Assembly (NCBI GenBank): GCA_964460485.1 | Contig: CAYWRY010000001.1 | Coordinates: 1-64,000, forward strand | DNA: 64,000 nt | Origin: VGRF01 sp964460485 | GTDB taxonomy: Bacteria; Myxococcota_A; UBA9160; UBA6930 | Reading direction: 5' to 3' | In this document: positions 25,383 to 33,566 of the stretch, piece after piece | Layout of the letters: every line of letters begins with the position of its first letter | How positions within the stretch are numbered: the first letter of the stretch is position 1 | Notes under the pieces: generated by a model | Databases searched by the model: none | The model's input: only the letters and a program-made list of their open reading frames with translations | What the model was told of the DNA's origin: nothing | Position numbers and translations under genes: made by a program

Positions 25383-26267
25383 ATGCGTGCCCCCCGCAAG
25401 ATCGTGGTGGCGACGGACTTCTCCGCCTGCGCAGAGCGCGCGCTCTCGGTGGCGCTCGCGATCGGCGCCCACGGCAAGGCCGAGATCCATCTCGTGCACG
25501 CGCTCGAGGTGCCCGCGGTGGCCTACACGCCCTACGCGACGGCGCTCCCCGACGACCTGCTGGCCGCCGCGCGCGAGTCGGCGCAGCGGCGCCTCGCCGG
25601 CGCGGAAGCGGGCGTCCGCGCGAGCGGCCTCCCGGTTTCGTCGAGCCTCGCGAGCGTGCCCGCCGGGTCGGCGATCGCGAGCACGGCCAAGCAGATCGGC
25701 GCGGATCTGGTGGTGGTCGGATCGCGTGGGCACACGGGGCTCAAGCGGCTCGCGCTGGGCAGCGTCGCCGAGCACACGGTGAAGGAGTCGCCAGTTTCAG
25801 TGCTGACCGTGCGCGGCGAGGGCCACGCCGAGACGCCGAGAGTGATCGTCGTCGGCGTCGACTTCTCGGAGGGCTCCGAGCGCGCGGTGGCCCTCGCCGC
25901 GGACTGGGCGCGCAGCTTCGGCGCGCAGCTCCAGCTGGTGAACGGTCTCGCTCTGACGATGCCGTTCCTCGCGCCCTACGAGGTGACGGTTCCCGACGCG
26001 CTGATCGACGAGAGCTACGCCAATGCGAACAAGCGGCTCGCGGCGATCGCCGAGACGCTGCGCGACCTCGACGTGCACGCGAGCGTGGTGAGCGCCGCGC
26101 CCCACGACGCGCTCGACACGGTCGCCGCGCGCGTGAAGGCGGACCTGATCGTGACCGGCTCGCGCGGGCTGCGCGGGCTCCGGCACGCGCTGCTGGGCAG
26201 CGTGGCCGAGCGCACGCTGCGCCACGCGCCGTGCAGCGTGCTCACCGTGAAGAGCGCCGTCGCGTAG
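25383..26267 (+). CDS. Tandem universal stress protein (UspA x2), first copy
   Basis: A 294-residue protein made of two Usp domains (about 1-145 and 150-294). Both carry ATP-binding Gly motifs: SRGHTGLKRLALGSVAEHTVK in the first and SRGLRGLRHALLGSVAERTLR in the second, and both end in a PVSVL/PCSVL strand. Tandem Usp proteins are hallmarks of oxygen-limitation regulons such as DosR. A paralogue of exactly the same length lies at 62002-62886 next to the response regulator. It heads a two-gene unit with the MgtE-like gene. Confidence 0.93.
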   Translation: MRAPRKIVVATDFSACAERALSVALAIGAHGKAEIHLVHALEVPAVAYTPYATALPDDLLAAARESAQRRLAGAEAGVRASGLPVSSSLASVPAGSAIASTAKQIGADLVVVGSRGHTGLKRLALGSVAEHTVKESPVSVLTVRGEGHAETPRVIVVGVDFSEGSERAVALAADWARSFGAQLQLVNGLALTMPFLAPYEVTVPDALIDESYANANKRLAAIAETLRDLDVHASVVSAAPHDALDTVAARVKADLIVTGSRGLRGLRHALLGSVAERTLRHAPCSVLTVKSAVA

Positions 26268-26281
26268 CGCAGGCGCGCGGG

Positions 26282-27280
26282 GTGGAGGTGGAGGCGCAAG
26301 CTGCCGCGCCGCGCGAGGGCGCGCTGGTGCTGTTCGAGACGGCCGCGCAGCACGCCACGCGGCGGGTACCGATCGCGCGCCCGGAGGAAGCCGCCGGCGT
26401 GCTGCGCGCCTCGCTCCTGGGACGGCGCTTCGACAGCGCCGCCCACGTGGTGGTGTGCGACGCGAACGGACGCTTCCTCGGCCTGCTGCGCACCGAGGAC
26501 CTGCTGTCGGCGCCCACACACGCGCCGGTGGGCGGGCTGATGGACGCCGCTGCGCCCGTCGTGGCGCCGGGCGTGGACCAGGAGGTCGCCGCCGTTCGCG
26601 CCGCGCAGCGCGGCGAATCGGCGCTCAGCGTCGTCGATGGCGACGGACGCTTCGTGGGGCTGATTCCGCCGGACCGACTGATCGCGGTCCTGCTCGCCGA
26701 GCACGAAGAGGATCTTTCGCACCACGGCGGCTTCCTGGTGCGCGCCGACGCCCTGCGCACGAGCGAGGAGCCCGTGCGCATGCGCTTCCGCCATCGCCTG
26801 CCATGGCTTCTGCTCGGCCTCGCCTGTGCCCTCGCCGCGGCCGATCTCGTCGCCGGCTTCGCGACGACGCTCGAGCGGCGCGTCGCGCTCGCGTTCTTCC
26901 TGCCCGGCATCGTCTATCTCGCAGACGCCGTCGGCACGCAGACGGAGACGCTGGTCGTGCGGGCGCTGTCGCTGGGCGTCTCCCTGCGGCGCATGGCCGC
27001 GCGCGAGCTGCTGACCGGCTGCGCGATCGGCGTGGCGCTTGCGGCGCTGGCGTTTCCCCTGCTGTGGCTGCGCTGGCGGGAGGCGGACCTCGCAGCAGCG
27101 GTGTCGCTCGCGATGCTCGCCGCGTGCTCCACGGCGACCGTCGCAGCGATGGCGCTGCCGTGGCTGCTCCAGCGCTCTGGCTTCGACCCCGCCCTCGGCA
27201 GCGGCCCGCTCGCGACCGTGCTCCAGGACCTGATCTCGATCCTGCTGTTCTTCGGGATCGCGGGCGCGATCGCGCCGTGA
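26282..27280 (+). CDS. MgtE-like divalent cation transporter with CBS region
   Basis: A 332-residue membrane protein. The N-terminal half contains CBS-type segments (VVVCDANGRFLGLLRTEDLLSA, then LSVVDGDGRFVGLIPPDRLIAVL); the C-terminal half has about five helices, including YLADAVGTQTETLVVRAL, which is the MgtE pore helix motif. MgtE proteins are Mg2+-gated channels; this one lacks the long N-terminal superhelical domain, so it resembles short bacterial MgtE variants. Starts at GTG 26282 or 26288 are possible; no clear ribosome-binding site decides, so translation may be coupled to the usp gene 14 bases upstream. Confidence 0.82.
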   Translation: MEVEAQAAAPREGALVLFETAAQHATRRVPIARPEEAAGVLRASLLGRRFDSAAHVVVCDANGRFLGLLRTEDLLSAPTHAPVGGLMDAAAPVVAPGVDQEVAAVRAAQRGESALSVVDGDGRFVGLIPPDRLIAVLLAEHEEDLSHHGGFLVRADALRTSEEPVRMRFRHRLPWLLLGLACALAAADLVAGFATTLERRVALAFFLPGIVYLADAVGTQTETLVVRALSLGVSLRRMAARELLTGCAIGVALAALAFPLLWLRWREADLAAAVSLAMLAACSTATVAAMALPWLLQRSGFDPALGSGPLATVLQDLISILLFFGIAGAIAP

Positions 27281-27302
27281 GGCGCCGGGAGCGGCGCTGG
27301 GC

Positions 27303-28142
27303 TCAGTGCGGCTGCGACGGCGGGGGCGCGCCGCGGCGGCCCGGCAGGTACTCGACGCCCGGCTGGCGCCGCACGGGCTGCGGATAGAGGGCCATCAGCT
27401 GAAGGACCTCTGCCGGCATCTCGGTGGAGACGCTGAGGCCGAGCTTGCGCGCCTCGTCCACGGTGACGGGGTAGTCGTGCGTCCAGCGGCCCTCGGACAG
27501 ATCGCTCGCGAGCGTGTCGCGCACGTGCTCGGGGAGCCGGTCCGCGGTGATGTCCTGAATCGTCTGGCGGAGCTGTTTCAGCGCCATCTCGCTCTGGTCG
27601 GCGAGGATCAGGGTCTCGTCGTCGACCTCGGCGATCGGTTTGCGCTCGACGGCGCGCAGGATCGAGGCCGCCGGCGCGCCGCCGACCTGCGGATCCGCCG
27701 GGCCGAGCACCGCGTGCTCGCTCATCACGATCTCGTCGGCGGCGAGCGCGATCAGCGTGCCGCCCGACATCGCGTAGTGCGGCACGAACACGGTCACCTT
27801 GCCGGGCCGCCGCGCCAGCGCGCGCGCGATCTGCGTCGAGGCCAGCGCGAGGCCGCCGGGCGTGTGCAGGACGAGATCGATGGGCAGCGCGGGATCGGTG
27901 AGATGGATCGCGCGCAGGATCTGCTCCGAGTCGTCCACGTCGATGTACCGGAAGACCGGAATGCCGAGGAAGCTCATCGTCTCCTGGCGGTGGACGAGCG
28001 AAATGACGCGCGAGCCGCGCGCCTGCTCGATGCGGCCGATCAGGCGCGCGCGCATCGCCTCGAGCAGGCGTTGCCGGATCATCGGCTGCACCGCGAGCGC
28101 CAGGAAAACCAGCCAGATCCACTCGCTCACGCGGCTCTCCAT
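27303..28142 (-). CDS. SDH/ClpP-class membrane serine protease
   Basis: A 279-residue protein of the serine dehydrogenase-proteinase (SppA/ClpP-fold) group. One N-terminal transmembrane helix (about residues 6-22) is followed by the crotonase-like protease fold, with the oxyanion/substrate loop VLHTPGGLALAST (about 91-103) and the catalytic serine in HYAMSGGTLIALAADEI (Ser126). These membrane-associated proteases degrade damaged or misassembled proteins. The start at 28142 was chosen because the hydrophobic anchor starts directly after it. It is divergent from the hsp20 operon and has its own sigma-54-type promoter. Confidence 0.87.
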   Translation of the reverse strand: MESRVSEWIWLVFLALAVQPMIRQRLLEAMRARLIGRIEQARGSRVISLVHRQETMSFLGIPVFRYIDVDDSEQILRAIHLTDPALPIDLVLHTPGGLALASTQIARALARRPGKVTVFVPHYAMSGGTLIALAADEIVMSEHAVLGPADPQVGGAPAASILRAVERKPIAEVDDETLILADQSEMALKQLRQTIQDITADRLPEHVRDTLASDLSEGRWTHDYPVTVDEARKLGLSVSTEMPAEVLQLMALYPQPVRRQPGVEYLPGRRGAPPPSQPH

Positions 28143-28174
28143 CGCACCGAACCGAGCGTCGCAGGGCACCAGAT

Positions 28175-28190
28175 AGCAAGCCGCATACCG
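28175..28190 (-). promoter_or_regulatory. Sigma-54 promoter candidate 5 (membrane protease gene)
   Basis: Reverse strand CGGTATGCGGCTTGCT: perfect TTGCT -12 core, GG-N10-GC spacing, -24 with one or two deviations. Predicted start about 28164, 22 bases before the ATG. Confidence 0.55.
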
Positions 28191-28322
28191 CGCGCGGGCC
28201 GCCGGCGCCGCAAGATCGCACAGAAGCCGGGGCCTCGCGCCTCGCATCGCGCCGCGTTGAGGCACAGGTCCGCAGCCCGCACGGGCCGCGGCAGCCATCG
28301 TGTCCGGAGCCAGTGCCGCGCG

Positions 28323-28338
28323 CGGCATGCGCGTTGCA
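28323..28338 (+). promoter_or_regulatory. Sigma-54 promoter candidate 6 (hsp20-groEL-hpf operon)
   Basis: CGGCATGCGCGTTGCA: GGCATG and TTGCA boxes with exact spacing. Predicted start about 28349, followed by AGGAGG (28362-28367) and the start codon. Confidence 0.66.
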
Positions 28339-28374
28339 CAGCTTCTCGACGCCACCTTCACAGGAGGAATGACG

Positions 28375-28836
28375 ATGGCGGAGAAAGAGAAGCGGGCGAT
28401 CGCCCGCTGGAACCCGTTCGAGGATCTGGGCTGGTGGTTCCCGAGTCTCTCGCGCACGAGCGAGGGCGACCTGCTCGAAGACTTCTGGGGCCGTCGCGGC
28501 CCCGGGCAGTTTTCGCCGGCGACCGACATCACCGAGGACGACGGCCACTACGTCGTGAGCGCCGAGCTGCCGGGCATGAAACGCAGCGACATCAGCGTCG
28601 ACGTCCACGACGGCGTGCTCACGATCCGCGGCGAGAAGAAGAGTGAACGCGAGGAGAAGAGCGAGAAGCGCCGCTACGTGGAGCGCAGCTTCGGCGCGTT
28701 CAGCCGCGCGTTCACCCTGCCGAGCGACGCCGACGAGAGCAAGGTCGAGGCGACCTTCAAGGATGGCGTCCTCACCGTCACGCTTGCGAAGTCCGAGGCC
28801 CGCAAACCTCGCGTCATCGACGTGAAGGCGTCGTGA
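28375..28836 (+). CDS. Hsp20/alpha-crystallin small heat-shock protein
   Basis: A 153-residue small chaperone. Residues ~46-150 form the alpha-crystallin domain: FSPATDITEDDGHYVVSAELPG, then VDVHDGVLTIRGEKK, and the conserved FKDGVLTVTLAKS near the end, followed by a short C-terminal tail. The N-terminal arm is Trp/Phe-rich (NPFEDLGWWF), as usual for substrate binding. ATG 28375 is preferred over 28369 because it lies 7 bases from AGGAGG. It heads a four-gene operon with a heme protein, GroEL and a ribosome-hibernation fusion. Hsp20 proteins hold unfolding proteins without ATP, useful when respiration fails. Confidence 0.94.
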   Translation: MAEKEKRAIARWNPFEDLGWWFPSLSRTSEGDLLEDFWGRRGPGQFSPATDITEDDGHYVVSAELPGMKRSDISVDVHDGVLTIRGEKKSEREEKSEKRRYVERSFGAFSRAFTLPSDADESKVEATFKDGVLTVTLAKSEARKPRVIDVKAS

Positions 28837-30026
28837 TGCGATACGCAGCGGGAGTCGCGCTGGCGACTGGGCTCTCGTTGCTCTCGTGGGCCGCGCGCGC
28901 GGAAGCTCCGTCCGATCCGGATGCCGCCGCGCGCGCGGCCATGCAGCGCGTCTACGCGGCGATGACCGTGCTGTTGCCGGCCTCGGCGAAGGACGGCGGC
29001 TTCTCGGATCCCGCGCAGCGCGAGCAGCTGCGCGGCGCGTTCGAGACGCTGCGGGGGGCGGCCGTCGACCTGCGCGCCCACGGCACGAGCCGCGACGCGA
29101 GCTTCGGCCTGCACGCGAGCAACCTCGCCGACGACGCGCTGAACGCCAGCAGCGCCTTCGCCCTCGGCGACGAGGAGGAGGCGCGCTTCGCCTTCACGTT
29201 GCTGACCCAGCGCTGTACCGACTGCCACTCGCGGCTTCCCGACGTACAGGACTCGCCGCTCGCCGCGCGGCTCGTGCAGCTTCCGGAGGTGAAGGCGCTC
29301 GCTCCGCTCGAGCGCGCGCGCGTCGACGTCGCGCTGCGGCGCTTCGACGAGGCGCTCGCCACCTGGGAGCAGGCATTTTCCGAGCCGGCGATCCCGCCCG
29401 CGGAGCATGAGCTGGCGGGCACGCTGGCCGACTATCTGACGATCGCGCTGCGCGTGAAGGCCGACGCGCAGCGCCCGCAGGCGGTGCTGCGCAAGTTGGC
29501 GAATCGTCCGGACGCGCCGGGCTATCTGCGCAACCGGTTGGTGGCGTGGGCGGTCTCGCTCGCCCGCGTCGGAGCGGAGCTCGCCCAGTCGACGCCTTCC
29601 ATCCAGCACGCCCGCGAGTGGGCGATGATGGCGCGCAACCTGTCGGACCTGCCGACCGCCCGCGACGGGTTGGTCTACGACCTGGCGGCGTCGAGCCTCT
29701 TGCTGCGCTGGATCGACGCGCGCGAGAAGGGCAGTCGGGCGCCGCAAGACCTCGAGCTGGCGACCGCGTACTACGAGCTGGCGGTGATCGAAGACCGCAC
29801 GGCGTTCTCGATCTGGGCGCCGCGCACGGACGTGTACATGGAGGCGGCGGTGCGCGCCGCGCCCTCGGGCCCGCTCGCGCGCCGTGCCTACGCGCGGGTC
29901 GAGGAGCAGCTCATGACCGAGCTGGGCGCGACCAGCCCCGACGGCTTGCCCGAGCCCGAACGCGCGCGCCTCGCGGCGCTGCGCGCGCTGGTCGAGGGCG
30001 CCCACGCCGGCGGCAAGGCGAAGTAG
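28836..30026 (+). CDS. Exported helical-repeat protein with one c-type heme site
   Basis: A 396-residue secreted protein: signal peptide (about residues 1-23, ending AARAEA), an N-terminal helical domain with a single CxxCH motif (LTQRCTDCHSRLPD, about residue 125), and a long Ala/Leu-rich C-terminal half reminiscent of TPR helices. The histidine and cysteines would bind one covalent heme c. I know no named family, but a clear paralogue with the same plan lies at 52642-53877. Its stop-start junction with hsp20 shares one base (TGATG), so it is coupled to a cytoplasmic chaperone. A periplasmic electron or ligand sensor is one possibility. Confidence 0.75.
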   Translation: MRYAAGVALATGLSLLSWAARAEAPSDPDAAARAAMQRVYAAMTVLLPASAKDGGFSDPAQREQLRGAFETLRGAAVDLRAHGTSRDASFGLHASNLADDALNASSAFALGDEEEARFAFTLLTQRCTDCHSRLPDVQDSPLAARLVQLPEVKALAPLERARVDVALRRFDEALATWEQAFSEPAIPPAEHELAGTLADYLTIALRVKADAQRPQAVLRKLANRPDAPGYLRNRLVAWAVSLARVGAELAQSTPSIQHAREWAMMARNLSDLPTARDGLVYDLAASSLLLRWIDAREKGSRAPQDLELATAYYELAVIEDRTAFSIWAPRTDVYMEAAVRAAPSGPLARRAYARVEEQLMTELGATSPDGLPEPERARLAALRALVEGAHAGGKAK

Positions 30027-30070
30027 CCGCCGCACGAAGCTCGGAAGCGAGCACCGGAGGAGAGTTCGCC

Positions 30071-31693
30071 ATGTCGCACACGCAGATTCTGTTCCGCGAC
30101 CAGGCCCGCGCGCGGATCCTCGCCGGCGCCGCGCTGCTGGCCGACGCCGTGCGGCCGACGCTCGGTCCGAAAAGCCGCTGCGTGCTGATCGACAAGAAGT
30201 GGGGCACGCCACTGGTCTGCGACGACGGCGTCACGATCGCGAAGGAGATCAACCTGAAAGATCCCGAGGAGAACCTCGGCGTGCGCATGCTGCGCCAGGC
30301 TTCGGTGCGCACCGGCGACGCGGTCGGCGACGGCACGACCACCTCGACGCTGCTCGCCCACGCGATCTTCGCGGAGGGGCTGCGCAACGTGGTCGCGGGG
30401 GCGAGCGCCATCGACCTGAAGCGCGGGCTCGAGCGCGGGCTCGCGGCGGCGGTGGAGGCGCTGCGGGGGCTCTCGAAGCCGGTGAGCAGCGCGAGGGAGA
30501 AGGCGCAGGTGGCGACCATCTCCGCCCACAACAATCCGGCGATCGGGAACCTCGTCGCGGAGGCGCTCGAGAAGGTGGGCGGCGAGGGCATCGTCACCGT
30601 CGAGGAGGCGAAGGGCACCGAGACGACGCTCGAGGTCGTCGAGGGCATGCAGTTCGATCGCGGCTTCCTGTCGCCCTACTTCGTCACGGATCCCCAGAAG
30701 CTCGAGGCGGTGCTGGTCGACCCGCTGATCCTGCTCCACGACAAGCGCATCGCGACCATGAAGGACCTGGTGCCGCTGCTCGAGCGCGTGGTGCGCAACG
30801 GCCGCTCGCTCTTGATCGTCGCCGAAGAGGTCGAAGGCGAGGCGCTCGCGACGCTGGTGGTGAACAAGCTGCGCGGCGCGCTGAGCTGCCTCGCCGTGAA
30901 GGCGCCCGGCTTCGGCGACCGCCGCAAGGCGATGCTCCAGGACATGGCGATCCTGACGGGCGGCAAGGTGATCTCCGACGAGGTCGGCCTCAAGCTCGAG
31001 AACGTGGATCTCAGCGACCTCGGCTCCGCCAAGAAGGTGGTGGCCAACCAAGAGGCCACCACGCTGATCGACGGCGCGGGCGCGAAGGAGCTGATCGAGG
31101 CGCGCTGCACGGAGCTGCGCAAGCAGATCGACGAGTCGAAGTCGGACTACGACAAGGAGAAGCTGCAAGAGCGGCTCGCGAAGCTCGCGGGCGGCGTGGC
31201 GGTGATTCGCGTGGGCGCTCCGTCGGAATCCGAGATGAAGAACCGCAAGGACGCGTTCGACGACGCGATCGCCTCCACGAAGGCCGCCATCGCCGAAGGC
31301 ATCGTGCCGGGCGGCGGCCTGCCGCTGCTGCGCATCGCGGAGGCGGTGCTGCGCGAGGAGAAGAAGTGCGAGGGCGACGAGGCGACCGGACTGCGCATCC
31401 TGCGCAGCGCACTGGAAGCGCCCGCGCGCCAGATCGCGCTCAACTCCGGTGCGGACGCCGGCGTGGTCGTGGACCGTCTGCGCAGCGGCAGCGGCGCGTT
31501 CGGCTTCGACGCGCGCCACGGGGACTACGTCGATCTCGTGGAGGCGGGCATCATCGACCCGACCAAGGTCGTGCGCATCGCGCTGGAGAACGCGGTCTCG
31601 GTGGCGGGTACGCTGCTGCTGGCGGAAGCCACGCTCACCGAAATCGAGGACGACAAGAAGGAAGGGCAGCCCGAGCTGCCGGCGGGGATGTGA
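30071..31693 (+). CDS. groEL: GroEL-family 60-kDa chaperonin, without a groES neighbour
   Basis: A 540-residue chaperonin with normal landmarks: LGPKSRCVLIDKKWG, the ATPase loop VGDGTTTSTLLA (about residues 86-97), the apical-domain segments, and the late IVPGGGLPLLR and SGADAGVVVDRL regions. The usual Gly-Gly-Met tail is reduced to PAGM, and the hydrolysis aspartate is in GDGTT. No GroES gene is adjacent, which is typical of secondary GroEL copies that use the co-chaperonin of the main locus. It is the third gene of the sigma-54-type stress operon, with GGAGGAG about 7 bases upstream. Confidence 0.93.
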   Translation: MSHTQILFRDQARARILAGAALLADAVRPTLGPKSRCVLIDKKWGTPLVCDDGVTIAKEINLKDPEENLGVRMLRQASVRTGDAVGDGTTTSTLLAHAIFAEGLRNVVAGASAIDLKRGLERGLAAAVEALRGLSKPVSSAREKAQVATISAHNNPAIGNLVAEALEKVGGEGIVTVEEAKGTETTLEVVEGMQFDRGFLSPYFVTDPQKLEAVLVDPLILLHDKRIATMKDLVPLLERVVRNGRSLLIVAEEVEGEALATLVVNKLRGALSCLAVKAPGFGDRRKAMLQDMAILTGGKVISDEVGLKLENVDLSDLGSAKKVVANQEATTLIDGAGAKELIEARCTELRKQIDESKSDYDKEKLQERLAKLAGGVAVIRVGAPSESEMKNRKDAFDDAIASTKAAIAEGIVPGGGLPLLRIAEAVLREEKKCEGDEATGLRILRSALEAPARQIALNSGADAGVVVDRLRSGSGAFGFDARHGDYVDLVEAGIIDPTKVVRIALENAVSVAGTLLLAEATLTEIEDDKKEGQPELPAGM

Positions 31694-31697
31694 CGCC

Positions 31698-32231
31698 ATG
31701 GAGATTCACTGGCGCAACGCGAAAGAGCTCTCGGGCGACGTGCGCGCGAAGGCGGAGGAGCAGCTCGCGAAGCTCGCCGAGCATCATCGCGACATGATCG
31801 ACCTGACCGTCGACGTGGAGCGCAAGAGCGCGCATCACAAGCTGGGCAAACGCCGCGTCGAGATCCGTTGCCAGGCGCGCGGGACGAACCTTGTCGCGAA
31901 CGGCGAGGCCGACGAGCTCGGGCTCGCGCTGCGCGACGCTCTGCGCACCTTCCGGCGCGAAGTCGAGAAGCTGCGGGACCGGCGCCGCGACGCGCGCGCC
32001 GAGCGCCCGGCCGAGCCGCCGCTGCGCGGCGTGATCGATCGCGTGGAGCGCGCGGGCGGCTTCGGCTTCCTCATCACCGACGCCGGCGAGCGCGTCTACT
32101 TCCACCGCAACGCGGTGGGCGGCGGGCTCGACTTCGATCGCCTCGAGGGCGGCGAGACCGTGGCCTTGAACTACGAAGCCGGCGGCGAGGGCCTGCAAGC
32201 CACGTTCGTGCGCTCGCTCGAGCCGGGCTGA
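31698..32231 (+). CDS. Ribosome hibernation factor (HPF/RaiA) fused to a cold-shock domain
   Basis: A 177-residue two-domain protein. Residues 1-~95 are an HPF/YfiA (S30AE)-like domain: MEIHWRNAKELS, LTVDVERKSAHHKLGKRRVEIRCQ, and the basic FRREVEKLRDRRR helix that would lie in the decoding centre. A short linker (AERPAEPP) leads to a C-terminal cold-shock/OB fold, with the RNP1-like segment GGFGFLIT and RNP2-like VYFHRN. Hibernation factors keep idle ribosomes intact; the cold-shock part would add nucleic-acid binding. It starts 4 bases after groEL, so translation is coupled. No dedicated release factor is nearby. Confidence 0.87.
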   Translation: MEIHWRNAKELSGDVRAKAEEQLAKLAEHHRDMIDLTVDVERKSAHHKLGKRRVEIRCQARGTNLVANGEADELGLALRDALRTFRREVEKLRDRRRDARAERPAEPPLRGVIDRVERAGGFGFLITDAGERVYFHRNAVGGGLDFDRLEGGETVALNYEAGGEGLQATFVRSLEPG

Positions 32232-32269
32232 GCGCGGCGCTCTGGAGTCCCGTGGGCTGCGCCACCCGG

Positions 32270-32460
32270 TCACGCGGCGACCGTCTGCTCCGGCACCAGC
32301 CGAATGCGGCGCTCGTCGACCATGCGCGCGAGCACGGCGGCGAAGCCGCGGAGCGCGGGCCCGTCACCGAGTGGGCGAGCGGTTCGGCCGCGTTCGCGCG
32401 GCACACCGTCGTCGCCTCGCGCGTGCCCGCGACGATCGAGGACGTGCGCGCGCGCGGAGG
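32270..32460 (-). pseudogene. Possible degraded gene fragment in the 236-base gap
   Basis: On the reverse strand two frames together give a ~58-residue peptide with good GC-rich third-position bias: ANAAEPLAHSVTGP in one frame, then ALRGFAAVLARMVDERRIRL in the next, ending at a stop at 32270. A single missing base near 32353 would join them. I do not recognise the family. It could be a decayed C-terminus left by a rearrangement, or chance coding-like sequence in GC-rich DNA. Confidence 0.25.
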
Positions 32461-32467
32461 GCCTGGC

Positions 32468-33022
32468 GTGAGGGGCGGAGTCGTGACGGCTGCCCTGTGC
32501 GCAATGCTGGCCTGCGCGGCGCCGCTCGGTCCCGTGCGCGAGGCAGCGGCCCGCGAGCGCGGCGCCGCGGCGATAGCGCCGTTCAAGCAGCGCCTGCTCG
32601 CCGAGCTCACCGCGGCGCTCGCGAGCGGCGGCGCCGAGAACGCGCTCGACGTGTGCCGTCTGCGCGCGCCGGCGCTCGCGCGCGAGGTGAGCACTGCGGC
32701 GGCGCGCGTGGGGCGCACGAGCCACAAGCTGCGCAATCCCGACAACGCGCCGCCCGCGTGGGCGGCGCCGCTGCTCGCGAGTTACGTGGCGGGCGAGCGC
32801 ACGAACGAGTCGAGCGTCGTTCCGCTGCGCCGCGGCGGCGCCGGCTACGTCGAGCCGATCTTCACGGGTCCGCTCTGCCTGACTTGTCACGGCGAGCAAA
32901 TCGCGCCGTCGCTCAGGGCGAAGCTGAGCGCGCTCTATCCCGAGGATCGCGCCACCGGCTTCCGCGCGGGAGAGCTGCGCGGGCTCTTCTGGGTCGAGCT
33001 CGCCGCGGAGGACACGCCCTGA
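32468..33022 (+). CDS. Exported DUF3365/Tll0287-like heme-domain protein
   Basis: A 184-residue exported protein. The N-terminus (VVTAALCAMLACAAP) resembles a signal or lipoprotein signal (possible lipid Cys after MLA). The mature part shows the DUF3365 pattern: NALDVCRLRAPALAREV, HKLRNPDNAPPAWA and GPLCLTCHGE (CxxCH, heme c) near residue 137, followed by DRATGFRAGELRGLFWVEL, which closes the family. Tll0287-like domains are PAS-related and often sense redox or gases. GTG 32468 is chosen for the GGAGGG site and the basic start; 32483 is a shorter alternative. I see no sigma-54-type site in front of it. Confidence 0.82.
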   Translation: MRGGVVTAALCAMLACAAPLGPVREAAARERGAAAIAPFKQRLLAELTAALASGGAENALDVCRLRAPALAREVSTAAARVGRTSHKLRNPDNAPPAWAAPLLASYVAGERTNESSVVPLRRGGAGYVEPIFTGPLCLTCHGEQIAPSLRAKLSALYPEDRATGFRAGELRGLFWVELAAEDTP

Positions 33023-33073
33023 TTCTCGCTCGGCGTGTGCGGCCGGAGCAGCCGCGTGCCCGCCGCGAAGCTC

Positions 33074-33544
33074 TCACTCGCGCTTCGCCAGCCGCACGAT
33101 CTTCGGGAGCGCGAGCCTCCTCCAGTCGGCGAAGCGCATGCGCACCGCTTCGTCGTGGGTGCCGCCGTTGAAGGTGATCTGCTCGTCTTGCTCGAGCGCC
33201 TCGCTCGCGTAGACGGGAAGGTCGTAGAGCACGCCGAAAGGCGGCGCGGCGCCCGGCTCGCAGTCGGGGCAGAGCGTCTTCAGGTCCGTCTCGGTCGCGA
33301 CGCGGACCTGTTTCGCGCCGAGCGCCTTGCGCAGCTTCGAGGGCGCCAGGTGCTCGTTCGCCGGCATCACCGCCATCGCCGGCTTGCCGTCGATCCACAC
33401 GAACACCGTCTTCGCGAACGCTTGCAGCGGCGTGAAGGTGTCGAGCGCCGTCTTCGCGGCGTGGAAGTCGCGGCGGTGATGGATCTGCGTGTAGTCGACA
33501 CCCGCGGCGTCGAGCAGCTGCTGGAGTCGGCCGAGTCCGGACAT
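33074..33544 (-). CDS. YbaK/EbsC-type aminoacyl-tRNA deacylase
   Basis: A 156-residue editing-domain protein. The YbaK/ProX fold is indicated by IHHRRDFHAAKTA, AKTVFVWIDGKPAMAVMPANEHLA and the conserved LGAKQVRVATETDL segment, then GAAPPFGVLYDLPVYASEAL, which forms the substrate pocket. Such free-standing proteins deacylate mischarged tRNAs such as Cys- or Ala-tRNAPro. The ATG at 33544 has GGGGAGGTG upstream. It lies 22 bases after the amino-acid dehydrogenase gene and is probably transcribed with it. Confidence 0.85.
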   Translation of the reverse strand: MSGLGRLQQLLDAAGVDYTQIHHRRDFHAAKTALDTFTPLQAFAKTVFVWIDGKPAMAVMPANEHLAPSKLRKALGAKQVRVATETDLKTLCPDCEPGAAPPFGVLYDLPVYASEALEQDEQITFNGGTHDEAVRMRFADWRRLALPKIVRLAKRE

Positions 33545-33566
33545 GGCACCTCCCCGGGGTTTCTCC

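Noticed and set aside
27281..27298. Small GCGCC/GGCGC hairpin between mgtE-like and protease genes
   Set aside because: Only five pairs in GC-rich DNA and no T-tract; not strong enough to call a terminator.
32232..32467. Possible sigma-54 site before the DUF3365 gene
   Set aside because: GGCAC occurs, but no GC lies at N10 spacing; rejected.
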